Part shown: one piece after another, positions 63,751 through 64,000 of the stretch
Layout of the letters: each line of letters begins with the position of its first letter
Position numbering within the stretch: position 1 is the stretch's first letter
NCBI GenBank assembly: GCA_030447925.1
Contig: JAUJNX010000002.1
Span: 1-64,000, forward strand
Origin: Egibacteraceae bacterium
Lineage (GTDB): Bacteria; Actinomycetota; Nitriliruptoria; Euzebyales; Egibacteraceae
Length of the DNA: 64,000 nt
Direction: 5' to 3'
Program-made: the position numbers and the translations under genes
Notes under the pieces: generated by a model
Seen by the model: only the letters and a program-made list of their open reading frames with translations
Told to the model about the DNA's origin: nothing
Databases searched by the model: none

Positions 63751-63774
63751 GACCAGCGGTCCGGGGGCCCCTCC
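63738..63774. terminator. bidirectional intrinsic-type terminator hairpin
   Basis: GGAGGGGCCCCCGGACC, loop AGC, and the exact complement: a 17-pair perfect stem between convergent genes. No T run follows. Confidence 0.75.
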
Positions 63775-63790
63775 GTGTGACGACCCGGCG

Positions 63791-64000
63791 TCAGCGGAGC
63801 AGGTGCTGCATGGCGCGGTCCATCAGGTCGGCGCGCTGCTCCGGGGTGGCCAGGCCCTCCAGGCCGAAGCCCAGGTAGACCGTGTCCTCGGTCAGCGTGC
63901 CGGCGCCCTCGTCGAACAGGGGCCCGCTGCGGATCCAGTCGTTGTCGTTGGCGGGGCTGCCCGGCGGGGGCCCGCTGACCTCCCAGCCGCCGAAGTCCTC
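63791..64000 (-). CDS. 3' end of a probable secreted peptidase (M14-like), cut by window edge
   Basis: Seventy codons to the TGA at 63791-63793. EDFGGWEVSGPPPGSPANDN, DWIRSGPLFDEGAGTLTEDT, VYLGFGLEGLATPEQRADLM and MQHLL resemble the final accessory domain that follows carboxypeptidase-type (M14) or related secreted peptidase domains in actinobacteria. The catalytic part is outside the window, so the enzyme class is a guess. Convergent with the PHP operon. Confidence 0.4.
   Translation of the reverse strand, partial: EDFGGWEVSGPPPGSPANDNDWIRSGPLFDEGAGTLTEDTVYLGFGLEGLATPEQRADLMDRAMQHLLR

Overview
The window is very GC-rich (well over 70 %), gene-dense DNA from a chromosome of an actinobacterium. 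The evidence is actinobacterial in character: a HemD fused to an OmpR-type DNA-binding domain beside nitrite reductase, an F420-type luciferase-like oxidoreductase, a mycobacterial-type IlvG, a GluABCD-like uptake system, single-chain GlyS, a CIRCE element of the CTGGCACTC type, and many apparently leaderless genes. A deep lineage such as Nitriliruptoria is my guess, not something the sequence proves. No phage, plasmid backbone, transposase or CRISPR array is visible.

Layout. 1-4.5 kb: broken 5' end of a probable large NAD-glutamate dehydrogenase, an MFS exporter, a universal stress protein and acetoacetyl-CoA synthetase. 4.5-8.5 kb: a minus-strand nitrite-assimilation operon (NirA-type reductase, Rieske NirD, nitrite channel, HemD-wHTH regulator). 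8.6-24.6 kb: YjbQ, ABC1 kinase, a catalytically altered dienelactone hydrolase homologue, tRNA-Cys, isocitrate dehydrogenase, an APC permease, a 1030-residue PAS/GAF/PP2C/HATPase signalling protein, an LLM oxidoreductase with acyl-CoA dehydrogenase, a P450, tRNA-Met, GNAT, APH, an HTH gene that runs into tRNA-Asn, and a YtxH-like protein. 24.6-28.7 kb: the macromolecular synthesis cluster dgt-dnaG-sigA, in which the dgt homologue has lost its HD metal ligands. 28.7-34.6 kb: small proteins, glyS and a glutamate/amino-acid ABC operon. 34.6-39.3 kb: deoC, a DapA-like gene, DUF2332, a membrane spermidine-synthase-like protein and an SDR remnant. 39.3-45.7 kb: the phoH-ybeY-corC-cdd-era-recO-uppS cluster with two unknown genes inside it. 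45.7-55 kb: IlvG-like enzyme, a GGDEF/FIST sensor pair, a tandem repeat array, a frameshifted lytic transglycosylase, HAD hydrolase, carbonic anhydrase and a decayed TPP enzyme. 55-61 kb: hrcA-dnaJ-rsmE-S9 peptidase-HIT-cyclase. 61-64 kb: a Tat-exported PHP-domain protein, an unknown partner, a strong bidirectional terminator and the 3' end of another gene.

Three genome-wide themes stand out. First, a short structured repeat (about 57-62 bp, core GTGCACCTC...CGCCGGGCGGC...TCCG-loop-CGGA...GAGACAC) occurs at six loci, always at the 3' end of a gene and often supplying its TAG stop within CTAG. Four perfect copies are in tandem at 50290-50517. Second, at least eleven genes have a TANNNT-like -10 box ending 6-8 bases before the start codon, so their mRNAs are probably leaderless; elsewhere strong AGGAGG-type sites occur. 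Third, several genes (GDH, recO, the transglycosylase, a TPP enzyme, an SDR, one unknown) carry frame breaks, some in G or GCC runs. Those may be assembly errors, while internal deletions in the TPP and SDR genes look like real decay.
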